From contig OZ025287.1 in the NCBI GenBank assembly GCA_964019165.1, forward strand, positions 4,457,844-4,521,843: a stretch of DNA of 64,000 nt. The letters are read 5' to 3'. Positions 41,716 through 64,000 of the stretch are shown in pieces. Each line of letters starts with the position of its first letter. Position 1 is the stretch's first letter. The translations under genes were made by a program, and so were the position numbers. Under the pieces are notes generated by a model, which was not told the DNA's origin, ran no database searches, and saw only the letters and a program-made list of their open reading frames with translations. The DNA comes from Mastigias papua (taxonomy: Eukaryota; Cnidaria; Scyphozoa; Rhizostomeae; Mastigiidae).

Positions 41716-42765
41716 TTATTTCTTTACTAGTGAATAAGTCCTATAAGAAAGAAGAGTTTTAATGAGTTTCTGCAGGTTCTGAGCATGCACAATTTTTTCA
41801 TCGCTTGTAATGAGCAGCTCATAGTCACTCAATAGGGTACAAAATACTTGCTTATGAACCCTGTTAATTTCTTCAGGAGTAGCTATTCCACAGAACATCC
41901 AAATGAGAGGGTAATGTCTGAAGTTTGACTTAAAAAATAATTATATAGCAATTTACATTTGGGTAGGTCAATTATTTCAGCAACTCTGGAGAGGGCACTA
42001 ACGTCATACTTCAGCTAGGAGTCGATGATAGCCTTTGGCAGTTTGACTTGTTTGATTGTTATAATTACCATTTTGTCAATCTCCATGCAAAGTTGTAGGT
42101 ATGCCCCATACCCAGACACATGAACTGAAATTTGGATGGAGTTACAACCATCATTTTTTTGATGCTAACCAGAGAAGAGTATTTTGCATGTCAGCTTCTA
42201 GCTTTGAAATTACGCGTTCTAGTTTGAGACTAGACGGAAATAAAGTATTGTCATCAGCAAAGTTGCATGATTGTGAGTCCTCTAATAGTAGAGGGCCATT
42301 GCCTAATCCTTGTGGTACACCTGATTTGATCTCAAGCCAAGAGCTATAAGAGTAGAGTTAATTTTGACTCGCTTTTTCGGAGATGTTAAGTAGTCACAAG
42401 TAAAGTGTAGACTATCTATCCCAAAGCCATATGCCTCAAGCTTTGCAATAAAAGGTCGTGGGGTAAACACTCAAATGCCTGGAAGAGGCCCATAAGACCC
42501 ATACCAAGTATTACTTGTTTGTCAAGACTATTCCGACACTATTCAAGAATCCTCAAAGTGCGTGATGTTGGCTGTGATTCTCTCGAAATGCACAAAGTAA
42601 CTTGGAGACATTGGAAACCATAAATAGTACAATTTGCTGTGATAGCACCCTTTCATAGAGCTTAGAGAGCGAAGAGAACACACTTATAGGTTGATGGTTT
42701 TCTTTGGTGAAGGCGTCACCCTTCTTGAAGACAGGAGAGACATTTGCAATCTTAAGAATACTAAG
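41716..42765 (-). pseudogene. Non-LTR reverse transcriptase, degenerate
   Basis: On the minus strand, frame-shifted pieces follow RT order: VSPVFKKGDAFTKENHQPIS, SSLSKLYERVL, a FxxLPHDLL-like piece, GVPQGLGN-like, NFADDNTLF (the catalytic x-ADD), a KFQFMCLG-like piece, and finally WMFCGIATPEEINRVHKQVF with DEKIVHAQNLQKL. This is the RT of a jockey/CR1-like LINE. There are many stops and no endonuclease domain upstream, so it is 5'-truncated and inactive. Confidence 0.75.
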
Positions 42766-42889
42766 TAGAAGCAGAAATTAAAAAAATGAAAGAGAACAAT
42801 AACTAACGATAGCAGGACAAGACGTCAAAATGATGAGATCATATTTAGCATTATGTGGTATATCTGACATTTTCTACTAAATTTCGGTT

Positions 42890-43100
42890 GGGATATGGGA
42901 CACCCTATTGTTTCCGGTCATGACGCCCTACCTGTGTGCCATCCAGGCCACCGTGCTGGTAGTCGATAGTTCTCATAGTCGATAGTTCTAACAGGGTTAA
43001 TAGGCAGCTTTGAATGTGTATCGAAGTTGGACTCGAACCGCGCACACTCTGGTTGTTTGGCAGGATACACACTACTGCACTATGAAGGAATATGCTATCA
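42890..43100 (-). repeat. Possible tRNA-derived SINE
   Basis: The minus strand carries tagtgcagtagtgtgta (A-box-like) and, about 40 bp on, a consensus B-box ggttcgagtcc, followed by a non-tRNA body that includes a doubled aactatcgacta. No cloverleaf closes and no target duplication was found. Confidence 0.35.
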
Positions 43101-43559
43101 TTAAGTAGTACCAAAATTCAAGTCTCAATAATGATTATATTGGAAAATCCTGGGTAAAACTCTTTTTTATTTCTCGGGGTGGGTTGGCATTCTCTTCACT
43201 TCTGATCGTGTAACAATGTGTTATGCAGTTGTGAAAGCACAAAAGGAAACAGCCGATGGAACCATATGTGGAAATAATATAAAGGCAATGACATTTTCCT
43301 TCGTCCAAACCTTTACAGCGAACACATTCTTTGAAATTGCAAGAACTCGACGAACTGTCGTATTTTCTCTAATGAAGCCATCAGGCTTACAAAAGTCAAT
43401 GATATGCTCTTATCAGACTGTTTAAAAAGGCTTACTCATGACTACATTATCTTTTTCATTCAATTGCTCATTTGATAAGCCCCATTAACCTCAAGTCAAT
43501 TTTGCTCCTGATTCTCACGGTAAAAATTCCCCTAAACTGCCTCTTGTATCGAGAACAAA

Positions 43560-43735
43560 AGCACGATTATGAGGCTGCGGTTCTTTCACTGTGGGAGAAT
43601 TATCTTTCAACATGGCGGTGAAAACAATACCTGGCTTCGGATCAAAATAGGTTAAGCAAAGGGAAACAGAGACGCTTGAAAATGTCGCTACTTTTTATAG
43701 CTGTACATCGGAAAACATTATTAACGTTATAGGGA
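43560..43735 (+). promoter_or_regulatory. Putative promoter/5' leader of gene 2
   Basis: This stretch is richer in CpG than its surroundings. It has no TATA box at a sensible distance and contains caacatggcgg (43609-43619), a YY1-type word often found at TATA-less starts. Two short upstream ORFs occur: ATG at 43612, and ATG at 43682, which is in frame with the gene and ends at TAG 43730-43732. That stop supports 43736 as the true initiator. Confidence 0.35.

Positions 43736-64000
<20,265 letters not shown>

Overview
The window is animal nuclear DNA. Two multi-exon genes lie on the + strand, with GT-AG introns, extracellular modules bounded by phase-1 introns, long (TA)n arrays, and relics of SINE, LINE, hAT and pogo-like elements. 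An AT-rich marine invertebrate, plausibly a cnidarian, would fit the domain repertoire and the LINE families. That placement is inference; no taxonomic marker is present.

Gene 1 (110 to at least 30279, + strand, 5' end outside the window) is a mosaic protein rebuilt here from 29 exons whose splice phases all match. In order it encodes a Pro/Gln-rich linker, two C-type lectin domains (CTLD), two concanavalin A-like (LamG-type) domains, two PA14 domains, a third concanavalin A-like domain, several tiny linker exons, an EGF module, a WSC domain and a PLAT/LH2 domain. Almost every module is a recognised carbohydrate-, matrix- or lipid-interaction fold, and every module boundary is phase 1. CTLD, WSC and PLAT also occur together in polycystin-1, but no membrane segment, GPS/GAIN or REJ region is seen here. 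The introns hold a tRNA-derived SINE with a perfect 11-bp target duplication, a diverged second SINE copy, an inverted pair of MITE-like elements, several (TA)n arrays and an antisense LINE fragment. The 3' end after 30279 is not resolved.

30280-43735 is mostly intergenic. It contains a broken hAT transposase relic (+) and, from about 35.9 to 42.8 kb, a cluster of truncated, frameshifted LINE pieces all on the minus strand. Their 3' tails are short AAGT/AAGC-type repeats, and pieces abut one another tail to head.

Gene 2 (43736 to beyond 64000, + strand) encodes a large C2H2 zinc-finger protein. A short first coding exon and a 443-nt second exon are followed by a 16.3-kb intron and an exon of more than 3.1 kb that is open to the end of the window. 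It has one finger in exon 2, a Cys/His-rich tract, a three-finger block and, about 450 residues later, a two-finger block resembling fingers 2-3 of the first block. The large intron carries a recent 151-bp tandem duplication, pogo/Tigger-like ends, a perfect 35-bp hairpin next to a (TA)n tract, and two long (TA)n arrays.

The two genes show no evident functional link. The most unusual items are the gene 1 domain combination, the Cys/His-rich zinc-finger protein, the microsatellite-linked 10-7-12 core motif shared by two distant loci, and the tail-to-head LINE fragments.
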